DNA from: Candidatus Zixiibacteriota bacterium
GTDB taxonomy: Bacteria; Zixibacteria; MSB-5A5; GN15; PGXB01
Assembly (NCBI GenBank): GCA_900498245.1
Contig: LS998015.1
Location: 1,343,235 to 1,376,304 of the forward strand
Reading direction: 5' to 3'
DNA length: 33,070 nucleotides
In this document: piece after piece, positions 15,640 to 23,005 of the stretch
Layout of the letters: each line of letters starts with the position of its first letter
Numbering within the stretch: the first letter of the stretch is position 1
Notes under the pieces: model-generated
Seen by the model: only the letters and a program-made list of their open reading frames with translations
The model's database searches: none
Told to the model about the DNA's origin: nothing
Program-made: the position numbers and the translations under genes

Positions 15640-16521
15640 ATGTCGATATTTTTGCTGATTGCTGTTGTCTTCTGGGGGTTCTCTTATATTGCCATAAAAG
15701 TGTCGCTTCAATATCTATCTCCGGTGGAATTGATCGCGGCCCGGTTCGTTCTCGGCGGGGTCACTCTCGGGGCAATTATCTGGTGGAAGGGCCTTTCGTT
15801 TTCCTTAAAGGGCCAATTCAAAACCCTGCTTCTCTCCGGCGGGATCGTTTTTGTCCATTTCTGGATCATGGCGACGGGGATGGAAACCACTACCGCCACC
15901 AATACCGCCTGGATATTGACGACCGCTCCGATATTTATCGCCCTTCTGTCGTTTTTCCTGTTGAAAGAGCCGTTCGGGAAAATTCAGATTATAAGTATCA
16001 TACTGGCGACTTTCGGAGTGGTGCTTCTGGTCTCCAATGGCAAACTGGGGTCGCTCGATTGGATAAAATCGACCGGCGACTGGATTGTTCTCGGTAGCTG
16101 TGTCACCTGGGCGATTTATACCATTGTCAGCCGAAAGACCGCCAAGCGACTCGATCCGCTGGTGGCGACCTTCTGGACTATCGCGCTGGCGGCGGTCGTG
16201 ATTGTACCATACAGTCTGACAGTCAGCGGTTATGCCGTATATGCGAAGATGGCGACGGACGGGATTATCGCGGTATTATTTCTGGGCATCGGATGCCTGG
16301 CGATATCATTCTGGTTCTGGTCGGAAGGATTGGCCCGCAAACCGGCCGGGGAAGTCGGCATTTATCTTTACCTGGAGCCGTTATTCGCGATGTTCGGAGG
16401 ATACCTGTTCCTGAAAGAAGGAATCACGTTCTGGCTCATTCTGGGAGCGCTGTTTATTGTGGCGGGGGTGTATCTTTCGGAGCGGCTGGGACGTATCCGG
16501 CTCGATGAGCATGATGTATGA
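15640..16521 (+). CDS. EamA/DMT family transporter, first of a tandem pair
   Basis: A 293-residue membrane transporter with two EamA repeats and about ten TM helices (MSIFLLIAVVFWGFSYIAIK, then YLSPVELIAARFVLGG, TTATNTAWILTTAPIFIALLSFFLLKE and STGDWIVLGSCVTWAIYTIVSRK). Its C-terminal half carries the GEVGIYLYLEPLFAMFGGYLFLKE signature. It overlaps the next gene by four bases (ATGA) and is closely similar to it (both have STGDWI, SCVTW/SAVTW, LEPL), so the pair arose by tandem duplication and may work as a heterodimer. Substrate unknown. Confidence 0.9.
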   Translation: MSIFLLIAVVFWGFSYIAIKVSLQYLSPVELIAARFVLGGVTLGAIIWWKGLSFSLKGQFKTLLLSGGIVFVHFWIMATGMETTTATNTAWILTTAPIFIALLSFFLLKEPFGKIQIISIILATFGVVLLVSNGKLGSLDWIKSTGDWIVLGSCVTWAIYTIVSRKTAKRLDPLVATFWTIALAAVVIVPYSLTVSGYAVYAKMATDGIIAVLFLGIGCLAISFWFWSEGLARKPAGEVGIYLYLEPLFAMFGGYLFLKEGITFWLILGALFIVAGVYLSERLGRIRLDEHDV

Positions 16522-17393
16522 TTAATTTGATGCTGCTTTTGACGGTTGCCGCCTGGGGGATGTCGTTTATTGCCACCAAGGCGGCTCTGGGATATCTGAC
16601 GCCGGTGGAGATTGTCGCGGTCAGGCTCCTTCTCGGAACCCCGGTTCTCTATCTGGTGATATTAATCAAAAAGATCGATTTGCAGTGGCGCCGCTCCGAT
16701 ATGATTTTACTTATGGCGGCCTCGGCTGTAATGACGGCTCATTTCCTGATTCAGGCGGTCGGGCTGGAGTACACCTCGGCGACCAACACCGCCTGGCTGG
16801 TGGCGACCATTCCGATCTTTATTGCCATTTTCTCCCGGATATTTTTAAAAGAGAAAATGACAATTCTGAAATTCGCCGGTATCTCTCTGGCGACACTTGG
16901 CGTTCTCCTCTTAGTTTCAAAAGGGGAAATTTACAGTCTGGGTTGGCTCAAGTCGACCGGCGACTGGATCATACTTTCGAGCGCCGTCACCTGGACGATT
17001 TATACTGTATTGACGCGCGACCTGTCGCGGAGGTATCATCCGCTTTCGGTAACTCTCTTGATATTGATTTTGCCCGCCGTAATTCTGAACGGCTATGCGG
17101 CCAGTACAACGCCAATATCAAAATTATGGAACCTTCCGGTGAGTATCATGCTGGCGATGGCTTTTCTGGGGGTTATCTGCCTCGGTTTGGCGCAGTGGGT
17201 ATGGATGGAAGGGTTGGCGCGCAAAGGGGCGACCGAGGTCGGGGTATTTATTTATCTTGAGCCCCTGGTAACAACCGCGGCGGCGATTCCGATTCTGGAT
17301 GAGAAGTTGACATTATTCACGGTAATAGGGGCGATATTGATTATCGGAGGGGTTTATATGGTGCAGAAGAAGTTTGCGGGGCGTACCGGATGA
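16518..17393 (+). CDS. EamA/DMT family transporter, second of a tandem pair
   Basis: A 291-residue paralogue of the preceding gene, translationally coupled through an ATGA overlap. It has the family start MLLLTVAAWGMSFIATKAAL, TSATNTAWLVATIPIFIAIFSRIFLKEK, LGVLLLVSKGEIYSLGWLKSTGDWIILSS, and a final EVGVFIYLEPLVTTAAAIPILDEKLTLF repeat. The hairpin repeats beginning 8 bp after its stop could contribute to transcription termination or mRNA stability. Substrate unknown. Confidence 0.9.
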   Translation: MINLMLLLTVAAWGMSFIATKAALGYLTPVEIVAVRLLLGTPVLYLVILIKKIDLQWRRSDMILLMAASAVMTAHFLIQAVGLEYTSATNTAWLVATIPIFIAIFSRIFLKEKMTILKFAGISLATLGVLLLVSKGEIYSLGWLKSTGDWIILSSAVTWTIYTVLTRDLSRRYHPLSVTLLILILPAVILNGYAASTTPISKLWNLPVSIMLAMAFLGVICLGLAQWVWMEGLARKGATEVGVFIYLEPLVTTAAAIPILDEKLTLFTVIGAILIIGGVYMVQKKFAGRTG

Positions 17394-17400
17394 CGCGAAT

Positions 17401-17742
17401 AGTCCGAACCGCAGGGGTTCGGACCTACGGTCTGAGGAACAATTTTCCGATGGTAGGCCGGACATTCTTGTCCGGCTATTTTAGGGACAAGCAGGAATGC
17501 TTGTCCTACTGCCTAAAATACAGACGATGATATTTACGGCCATTGAGTGATTAAAAAAGTCCGAACCGCAGGGGTTCGGACCTACGGTTTGAGGAACAAT
17601 TTTATAATGGTAGGCCGGGCACTCTTGTCCGGCTATTTTAGGGACAAGCAGGAATGCTTGTCCTACTGTCTAAAATACAGGCGATGATATTTACGGCCAT
17701 GGAGTGATTAAAAAAGTCCGAACCACAGGGGTTCGGACCTAC
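17401..17742. repeat. 157-bp tandem repeats, each with three hairpins
   Basis: Two full 157-bp units (17401-17557 and 17558-17714) differ at 9 positions and are followed by the first 28 bp of a third (17715-17742). Each unit contains three palindromes: GTCCGAACC/GGTTCGGAC (17402-17424), GCCGGACA/TGTCCGGC (17457-17476) and GGACAAGCA/TGCTTGTCC (17485-17506). Short GTAGG and CCTAC motifs border the hairpins. No open reading frame is convincing. The rest of the gap (17743-17883) holds only the leader of the OmpA-type gene. Confidence 0.9.
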
Positions 17743-17883
17743 TCACCTGAAGTAATATACGGACGGGCAGATGGAGACATCGGCCGCGCACGGATTCGAC
17801 GCCATCTTTTTGCTTGCGATTTCATCTAAAAAATTCCTAGATAATATTATTATCGAAAGCAATTCCTTAAGGAGAAAAGTATC

Positions 17884-19461
17884 ATGAAATCCCTCGGAAC
17901 AATAATGGTAATGATTCTTGCGGCGATTCTGCTGTTTGGTCTGTCGGCGGCGCAAGGTTCGACCGACACCAAACCGCTCCAGCAGATGCTCGATTCGGCG
18001 CGGGCGGTGGAGGCGCCGGTGTTTGCGCCGGTAACATATCTCAAGGCAGCCAGGAAACTGGATGAAATCCGCGAAGCGATTCGTCTGGAGAAAAAACAGC
18101 AATCGATCGATCAACTGGTTTCCGATTTCAACGGGTATGCGGAAAATGCCCTCAAAGCGACCGGGGTGGCGAAATTGTCGCTTTCGGAATATCTCGCTCC
18201 ACGAAATAAGGCGCGGGCCGCCAAGGCACAGATACTGGTGCCGGAATTATACCAAAAGGCGGAAGACCAATTTATTAAGGGGACATCCAAGGTCGAATCG
18301 GGCGATGTCAAAGGGGGACTTAAAGAGGCCGAGAAAGCATCGCCCCAGTTTGATACCGCTGAGATGGAGGCGATTCGGGTCGATGTGCTCGGGAACGCCG
18401 ATAAACTGATCGCGGCGGCGGTGGCCGATGAAGCGACCAAGTACGCATTCACGACGCTCGATAAGGCCAAAACGGCGCGCGAGAAAGCCAACGATATTTT
18501 GAACGGCGACCGGTATGAGCGGAAGCAGTCGGTGGCGTTTGCGTCGCGGGCGGAGTACGAAGCGCGGCATGCCTCGAATATCGCGCAGTCGGTCCGAGCG
18601 CTGGAGCGGAACGATCAGGCCTGGGAGAAATTGATGCTGGGGTACGAAATCGAAATGCAGAAAGCGGCGACCGCGGCGGGAGTCGATTTGCTCCGGTTCG
18701 ACAACGGCCCGATGGCGGCGGCCGATACGCTGGTGGCGCGGATAAAAGGCCTGAAAGGGAAAGTGAGCAATTTAGAAGAAAGCTCGGCCGGGATGCAGAA
18801 AGAATCGGAAGAGACCTCGTCGAAATTGGTCAACCAACTGCAGGTGACACTGGCGCATCTGGGCGAGGCCGACAACGGGCAGGATCCTCTGGTTCTGGCG
18901 CAGAAACTGGATGACAAGGTTTCGGAATTTCTGGCCCAGAAGGCGCAACTCGATTCGATGATGCAGGCCAAACAGGGAGAGTTGGCGCAATTGGAAAAGA
19001 CGCACGAAGAAGTGAGCGCGGAACTTCAGGCGCGGCAGGCCAAAGAGGAAAAATTGAAACAGGCCAAGACGATGATTAACCCGTCGGAAGGGGAAATCCT
19101 GTTCAACGCCACCAATGATATCGTGCTTCGCCTGACCGGGCTGGCGTTTGCCTCGGGCAAGAGCGATATCGCCGACGCGCAGGTGCCGATTTTGAACAAG
19201 GCGATAGAGATTATAAAACTTTTCCCCGATTCGAAGTTGATGATCGAGGGGCACACCGACAACGCCGGCGACCCCGGAAACAATACCCGCCTGTCGGAGA
19301 AGCGGGCGATTGCGGTGATGCAATTTATCCGCCAGGCGCTTTCGATTCCGGCGGAGAAGATAACCTCGGCCGGTTACGGTTCCGACCGCCCGGTGGCGAG
19401 CAACGCCACGGCGGACGGGCGGGCGAAGAATAGAAGGATTGATATAATAATAATGCAGTAG
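17884..19461 (+). CDS. OmpA family protein with long coiled-coil
   Basis: A 525-residue envelope protein. A signal peptide (1-25, GTIMVMILAAILLFGLSAAQ) precedes a helical region rich in Ala, Lys and Glu with repeated Tyr/Lys-A-x-x-K patterns (PVTYLKAARKLDEI, PELYQKAEDQFIKG; a DUF4398-like style). A coiled coil follows at about 290-400 (KVSNLEESSAGMQKES, QLEKTHEEVSAELQARQ). The C-terminal OmpA domain (about 415-525) has LAFASGKSDIADAQVPILNKA, the peptidoglycan-binding IEGHTDNAGDPGNNTRLSEKRA and GYGSDRPVASN...NRRIDI. It probably tethers an outer-membrane structure to peptidoglycan. AAGGAG lies eight bases before the ATG. It stands alone, separated from EamA by the tandem repeats. Confidence 0.88.
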   Translation: MKSLGTIMVMILAAILLFGLSAAQGSTDTKPLQQMLDSARAVEAPVFAPVTYLKAARKLDEIREAIRLEKKQQSIDQLVSDFNGYAENALKATGVAKLSLSEYLAPRNKARAAKAQILVPELYQKAEDQFIKGTSKVESGDVKGGLKEAEKASPQFDTAEMEAIRVDVLGNADKLIAAAVADEATKYAFTTLDKAKTAREKANDILNGDRYERKQSVAFASRAEYEARHASNIAQSVRALERNDQAWEKLMLGYEIEMQKAATAAGVDLLRFDNGPMAAADTLVARIKGLKGKVSNLEESSAGMQKESEETSSKLVNQLQVTLAHLGEADNGQDPLVLAQKLDDKVSEFLAQKAQLDSMMQAKQGELAQLEKTHEEVSAELQARQAKEEKLKQAKTMINPSEGEILFNATNDIVLRLTGLAFASGKSDIADAQVPILNKAIEIIKLFPDSKLMIEGHTDNAGDPGNNTRLSEKRAIAVMQFIRQALSIPAEKITSAGYGSDRPVASNATADGRAKNRRIDIIIMQ

Positions 19462-19547
19462 GATGTCCGGAGGAAGGGGCGGCGGTTGCCGGACTGCCGG
19501 CGGGAAGGGACATAATTAATATTTATTGGGATGCGTTATCTATTATT

Positions 19548-20558
19548 ATGGATGAATGGTGCATATATTGTTTTGACAAAAGGCAAGAATTAATGACGGA
19601 CGCTCATCTTTTCCCCGAAAGTATTGGGGGTAGATTTAGTTTCAGGCATTGTTGCGTTTATTGTAATAATTGGTTGGGACATCATATTGAAGGTAAATTG
19701 ATGAAGAGCTTATTTACTGCCTTTGCAAGAGACCAAACTGGAATCGCAAATAAAGAGGATGCCTTCCGTCAAATAAATATTATTGATACTCAATCGGGAG
19801 AGGATTACAGGTATTATGAAAAGGAAATTGTCGGCAAACCGAAAATGCGGTCTCCGCGAGAACGAATTGCGCCACCAAAGCAGCTTCGATCTTTGATAAG
19901 AAAGGATGTGCAAAAGAGATTTCCCAATTGGGTGGAGTACTATATGGACCAGTACGACAGTGGGGCAAATCGCATTTCGCTACCAGGAGAGATTCATACA
20001 TTTCGTAAAGAACGATTGAATGGCAATATTGAATTCAGAGGAGAAAATTTCTTCCCAGTTGATCTTTTGGCAAAAATATCTTATGAAGCTATGTTTATTT
20101 TTGGGTTTTTTTCAAGAGAGTCGATTGTTGGATTTTACAAAGATAATTTTGAGATTTATAGAGAAGAAGTTGCGCCATTTAAGACGCGAATTAAAATAAG
20201 AAGTGAGTTTGGGAAACGGGTAAAATTACTTAATCCATCTAAATGGCGGGGGAATATAGATTATGCAAAGATTAAATTTTATCCATCCCACAGTATTGAT
20301 TTGCGCATAAGCGATAAGGATGTGGCTTACATAGCCATTAATTTTTTTGAATGCCTTCGCTATTTGGTTGTTATTGGAAAAATCAATCGTGCGTTAATAG
20401 CATATTCCGACTTCTTAAATAGAAGAATATTTTTCCCCATTAGGGGCGAGCCATCAATTTTTTGTCAGCCATTCCCAAGAAAATATGAATCTATTAAGAA
20501 AGGTGAGGACATCATTGCGGATGTTGCTTGGATAATGTTTAATAAGGGCAAGCTATAA
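19548..20558 (+). CDS. HNH-type (HNH_5-like) nuclease-domain protein, AT-rich
   Basis: A 336-residue protein. The N-terminus has the pattern of an HNH_5-type endonuclease: CIYC (Cys5, Cys8), TDAHLFPESIGG (His20), CVYCNN (Cys36, Cys39, Asn40) and a following LGHH. Cysteines would bind a structural zinc and His20 would serve catalysis, as in this family. The remaining 290 residues match nothing I recognise and may define specificity or a partner. Base composition is strikingly AT-rich (one 60-base stretch at 20041 has 17 G or C) against about half in neighbouring genes, which suggests recent acquisition. The start ATG has no obvious Shine-Dalgarno sequence. Nuclease activity is inferred from motifs, not proven. 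Confidence 0.65.
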   Translation: MDEWCIYCFDKRQELMTDAHLFPESIGGRFSFRHCCVYCNNWLGHHIEGKLMKSLFTAFARDQTGIANKEDAFRQINIIDTQSGEDYRYYEKEIVGKPKMRSPRERIAPPKQLRSLIRKDVQKRFPNWVEYYMDQYDSGANRISLPGEIHTFRKERLNGNIEFRGENFFPVDLLAKISYEAMFIFGFFSRESIVGFYKDNFEIYREEVAPFKTRIKIRSEFGKRVKLLNPSKWRGNIDYAKIKFYPSHSIDLRISDKDVAYIAINFFECLRYLVVIGKINRALIAYSDFLNRRIFFPIRGEPSIFCQPFPRKYESIKKGEDIIADVAWIMFNKGKL

Positions 20559-20669
20559 TGTGTTCCACATTTAATTTTGTCGCAAATGATTGAATTTGAG
20601 GAAAAATAGTGCGATAGAATGCTTAAATTCAAACTACAAAATGATCTAATTACTCAATGAGGATAAGAT

Positions 20670-21116
20670 ATGTCAACAGAATATATCCTTGAACTTTATA
20701 AGCAACTAGGCCATGAGCAAAACAAATATGTGTACTTTATGCTTGCGGCTGCAGCTTCTGCAATGGGATTCGCCATTCAGAAAACGACTGGAATGAGGGT
20801 TGCATGGGCATTAGTTCCTATCGGTATTGCAATTGTCCTTTGGTCAATAAGCTTTTACTATGGATCGTTAAATAGGATTGCCACAAATGCGGTGTTGCAT
20901 GCTAATCTAGACCTATTGAAATTATATGGTAAGGTACATGAAAGACAACCACCCACCACGCAGACAACGGAAATTGCAATTAAATCAACTGAGGAAAAAT
21001 TGTCTATTGAAAACGAAAAAGCAGCTCGATACGGGATAAGGCAGTTTCGATTCCTAATTGCTGGCGGGATTGCATTTTTGATTTGGCACATAATAGAGAT
21101 GATACGGGTATCGTAA
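20670..21116 (+). CDS. Small three-helix membrane protein of unknown function
   Basis: A 148-residue protein with three predicted membrane segments: about residues 20-38 (YVYFMLAAAASAMGFAI), 43-66 (VAWALVPIGIAIVLWSISFYYG) and 126-144 (FRFLIAGGIAFLIWHIIEMI). Between the second and third lies a 55-residue soluble loop (LHANLDLLKLYGKVHERQPP, EEKLSIENEKAARYG). No family is recognised. The gene is AT-rich like the HNH-type gene 111 bp upstream and the pair lies between GC-richer genes, so they may have arrived together. GAGGATAAG precedes the ATG. Membrane proteins beside nuclease-like genes occur in some defence modules, but nothing here proves such a role. Confidence 0.55.
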   Translation: MSTEYILELYKQLGHEQNKYVYFMLAAAASAMGFAIQKTTGMRVAWALVPIGIAIVLWSISFYYGSLNRIATNAVLHANLDLLKLYGKVHERQPPTTQTTEIAIKSTEEKLSIENEKAARYGIRQFRFLIAGGIAFLIWHIIEMIRVS

Positions 21117-21196
21117 TTTATGGCCTTGCAGGGTGCCAGGCTTCGTCTTTATAACGACTTGATCCATTTGAATAGCCCAATAAATTGGAGGATTAG

Positions 21197-21955
21197 GTGC
21201 AGGCGTACGGACAGGGATTTGCCAAAGTTTATAATCTAAAATGGGCGGGGTTCGCCAAACAGGTCGCCCCGGCGATTCTCAATTATTATGAATCGACACC
21301 AATAGGCAAGGCGAACAAAAAGGCGCTTGATCTCTGTTGCGGCGCCGGGCATCTGGCGGTCTATCTATTAGAAAAAGGGTACCGGGTGGTGGGGATCGAT
21401 CTCTCGGAGCATATGCTTCATTACGCCAGAGAAAATACAAGGCAATATCTGGAATCGGGGCGGGCCGAATTTGTAAAGGGCGACGCCGCCGATTTCAAAC
21501 TTAAAGAACGGTTCGGGCTGGTTTATTCCACCTATGATTCGCTTAATCATCTGGAAAACGAAGAGGCCCTCAAAAAATGTTTCAAATGCGTTTATGATGT
21601 CTGCGACGGCTATTTCATTTTTGATCTCAACACGCAAAAGGGGCTCAAGAACTGGAACATGATTCATGTCAATGACAGCGCCGACGATTTGGTAATTATC
21701 ACCCGCAGTTTTTATGACGGGCAGGGGCCGAAGGCGTGGACAAAAATTTCGGGATTCATCCGTCAGGAAGGCGGTCTGTACGAGCGTTTTGAAGAAAATG
21801 TATTCAACACCGTTTTCAAACTGGAGCGGGTGAAAGAGGCGCTTTTTGAGGTGGGGTGGAAGAATGTTTATTTTGCATCGATGAGGGATTTGTCAGCACG
21901 AATTTTAGAGCCGGAGGAAGAGCTGAGGGTTTTTGTGGTGGCGGGCAAGATTTGA
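21197..21955 (+). CDS. Class I SAM-dependent methyltransferase
   Basis: A 252-residue cytoplasmic methyltransferase with a Rossmann-like fold. Motif I is ALDLCCGAGHLAVYL (about 43-57), motif II acidic residue GIDLS (Asp68), and later blocks are FVKGDAADFKL, LVYSTYDSLNHLENEEALKK and FDLNTQKGLKNW. This pattern is common in small-molecule methyltransferases; the substrate is unknown. The start is a GTG with GGAGG five bases upstream. Its C-terminus (SMRDLSARILEPEEELRVFVVAGKI) resembles the family end. It does not appear to be cotranscribed with the selenoprotein gene, which has its own promoter and is preceded by a hairpin at 21978-22003. Confidence 0.85.
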   Translation: MQAYGQGFAKVYNLKWAGFAKQVAPAILNYYESTPIGKANKKALDLCCGAGHLAVYLLEKGYRVVGIDLSEHMLHYARENTRQYLESGRAEFVKGDAADFKLKERFGLVYSTYDSLNHLENEEALKKCFKCVYDVCDGYFIFDLNTQKGLKNWNMIHVNDSADDLVIITRSFYDGQGPKAWTKISGFIRQEGGLYERFEENVFNTVFKLERVKEALFEVGWKNVYFASMRDLSARILEPEEELRVFVVAGKI

Positions 21956-21977
21956 GAAGTCATATCCAGCACAATAG

Positions 21978-22003
21978 AGGACAAACAGGAATGCTTGTCC
22001 TAC
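21978..22003. repeat. Dispersed hairpin, GGACAAGCA class
   Basis: The palindrome GGACAAACA/TGCTTGTCC with a GGAA loop repeats the third hairpin of the 157-bp unit with one change in the 5' arm. It is followed by TACTATTTTT on the plus strand, so it could also terminate the methyltransferase transcript. Confidence 0.65.
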
Positions 22004-22070
22004 TATTTTTGGGGCGGACAGAAAAGTCGGAGCTACAGTTATGAGAGTTTTGGCGGGAATATTCTTATAT

Positions 22071-22099
22071 TTGACAATTCTATCGGCATTTTCTATTTT
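22071..22099 (+). promoter_or_regulatory. Sigma70-type promoter for the selenoprotein gene
   Basis: A perfect -35 TTGACA (22071-22076) and a -10 TATTTT (22094-22099) are 17 bp apart. Transcription would start near 22106 and leave about 25 bases of leader containing GGGAGGAGGAG before the ATG at 22131, which supports that start. Confidence 0.65.
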
Positions 22100-22130
22100 G
22101 AAATATCAAATGTAGCCGGGAGGAGGAGAA

Positions 22131-22862
22131 ATGGCAAAACTGCCGTCAGGGTGCGATCGGGCCGCGGCGCGGGTGGTCAACAAGGCCGCCATGCAGAAGG
22201 CCGGATCGAAAGACAAATCCAAAAAGAACGAATCTGAAATAGTGGAGGAGGAGCCGATGTCAATGGCGCGTGTCGGCGGGCCGGCCCCCGATTTCGAGGC
22301 CCAGGCCTACCATAAGGGGAAATTTATCAATGTCAAATTGTCCGACAACCTGGGGAAATGGGTTCTGCTCTGTTTCTATCCGGGTGATTTTACCTTTGTC
22401 TGACCGACGGAACTGTCGGCGGTCGCCGGCAAATACAGCGAATTGAAGCGGCTGGGAGTGGAAGTTATCGCGGTCAGCGTTGACAGCAAATTTGTTCACA
22501 AAATCTGGGATGAGGAAGAGCTTTCCAAAATGACCAAAGGCGGGATACCGTACGCGATCGCCTCCGATACGGGGGGCGCGCTGGGCAAAATCTACGGTGT
22601 TTATGACGAGGCGATGGGGGTCAATATCCGGGGACGGTTTTTGATCGACCCCGACGGTATCATCCAGGCGATGGAAGTGATGACGCCGCCGGTGGGGCGG
22701 AAAATCGCGGAGACGATTCGTCAGGTGCAAGCGTTCCAGCAGGTCCGCGCCACCAAGGGAGCGGAGGCCTGTCCGGCCGGATGGGAGCCAGGGCAGCCGA
22801 CGCTCAAGGTCGGGCCGGATCTGGTCGGCAAGGTCTGGAAAGTCTGGAAGCCGACCGAGTAA
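22131..22862 (+). CDS. Selenocysteine peroxiredoxin (in-frame TGA at 22401)
   Basis: An AhpC/Prx1-type peroxiredoxin of 243 residues if the in-frame TGA (residue 91) is read as selenocysteine. The family motif normally reads DFTFVCPTEL; here it is GDFTFV-TGA-PTEL, so the peroxidatic cysteine is exactly the residue replaced. Peroxiredoxins with selenocysteine at this site (PrxU) are known in anaerobes such as Eubacterium acidaminophilum. Other family blocks are intact: [61 protein letters not shown]. Cys214 (EACPAGW) is the expected resolving cysteine. A SECIS-like hairpin follows the TGA. The first 42 residues are a charged, Lys/Glu-rich extension; an alternative start at 22257 also has GGAGGAGG before it. 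Gene callers would split the gene at 22403. Confidence 0.85.
22414..22431 (+). promoter_or_regulatory. Putative bacterial SECIS element
   Basis: UGUCGGC (22414-22420) and GCCGGCA (22425-22431) form a 7-bp stem with one U-G pair, capped by the tetraloop GGUC. The loop begins 18 bases after the TGA. This fits the bacterial SECIS pattern: a hairpin shortly after the UGA with G in the first two loop positions. E. coli fdhF uses a loop containing the same GGUC string. A competing short stem closer to the TGA (22404-22419) also exists. Confidence 0.7.
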
Positions 22863-22870
22863 ATTGAAGT

Positions 22871-22895
22871 GCCGTCAGGAGAAATTCCTGACGGC
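22871..22895. repeat. Dispersed palindrome, CCGTCAGGAG class
   Basis: A perfect 10-bp stem, GCCGTCAGGA and TCCTGACGGC, around a 5-base loop, 8 bp after the selenoprotein stop. It resembles the palindrome at 5280-5302. No T-tract follows it. Confidence 0.6.
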
Positions 22896-22908
22896 GTGAT
22901 AAAAGCAA

Positions 22909-22930
22909 GTCCGAACCCGGCGGTTCGAAC
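22909..22930. repeat. Dispersed hairpin, GTCCGAACC class
   Basis: GTCCGAACC/GGTTCGAAC with a CGGC loop is a close relative of the first hairpin of the 157-bp tandem units, with one C-A mismatch in the stem. It lies 13 bp after the previous palindrome. Confidence 0.6.
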
Positions 22931-23005
22931 CTGCAATTTGGATTCGGCGCTTTCTCCCAAGTTCACTAAGCGCGGAGAAAAACTTTCAAATTGTGAGGTG
23001 TGACT

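Noticed and set aside
17401-17742. The regular 157-bp repeats as a CRISPR array.
   Set aside because: The units are contiguous with no unique spacers, the repeat is far longer than CRISPR repeats, and no cas gene is nearby.
22041-22115. A 24-codon hydrophobic reading frame starting at ATG 22041, resembling a signal peptide.
   Set aside because: It overlaps the predicted promoter of the selenoprotein gene and has no ribosome binding site; it is likely chance.
22443-22862. Reading the second half of the peroxiredoxin as an independent protein from TTG 22443.
   Set aside because: The upstream half is in the same frame, the family motif spans the TGA, and the second half would lack the catalytic site and a ribosome binding site.
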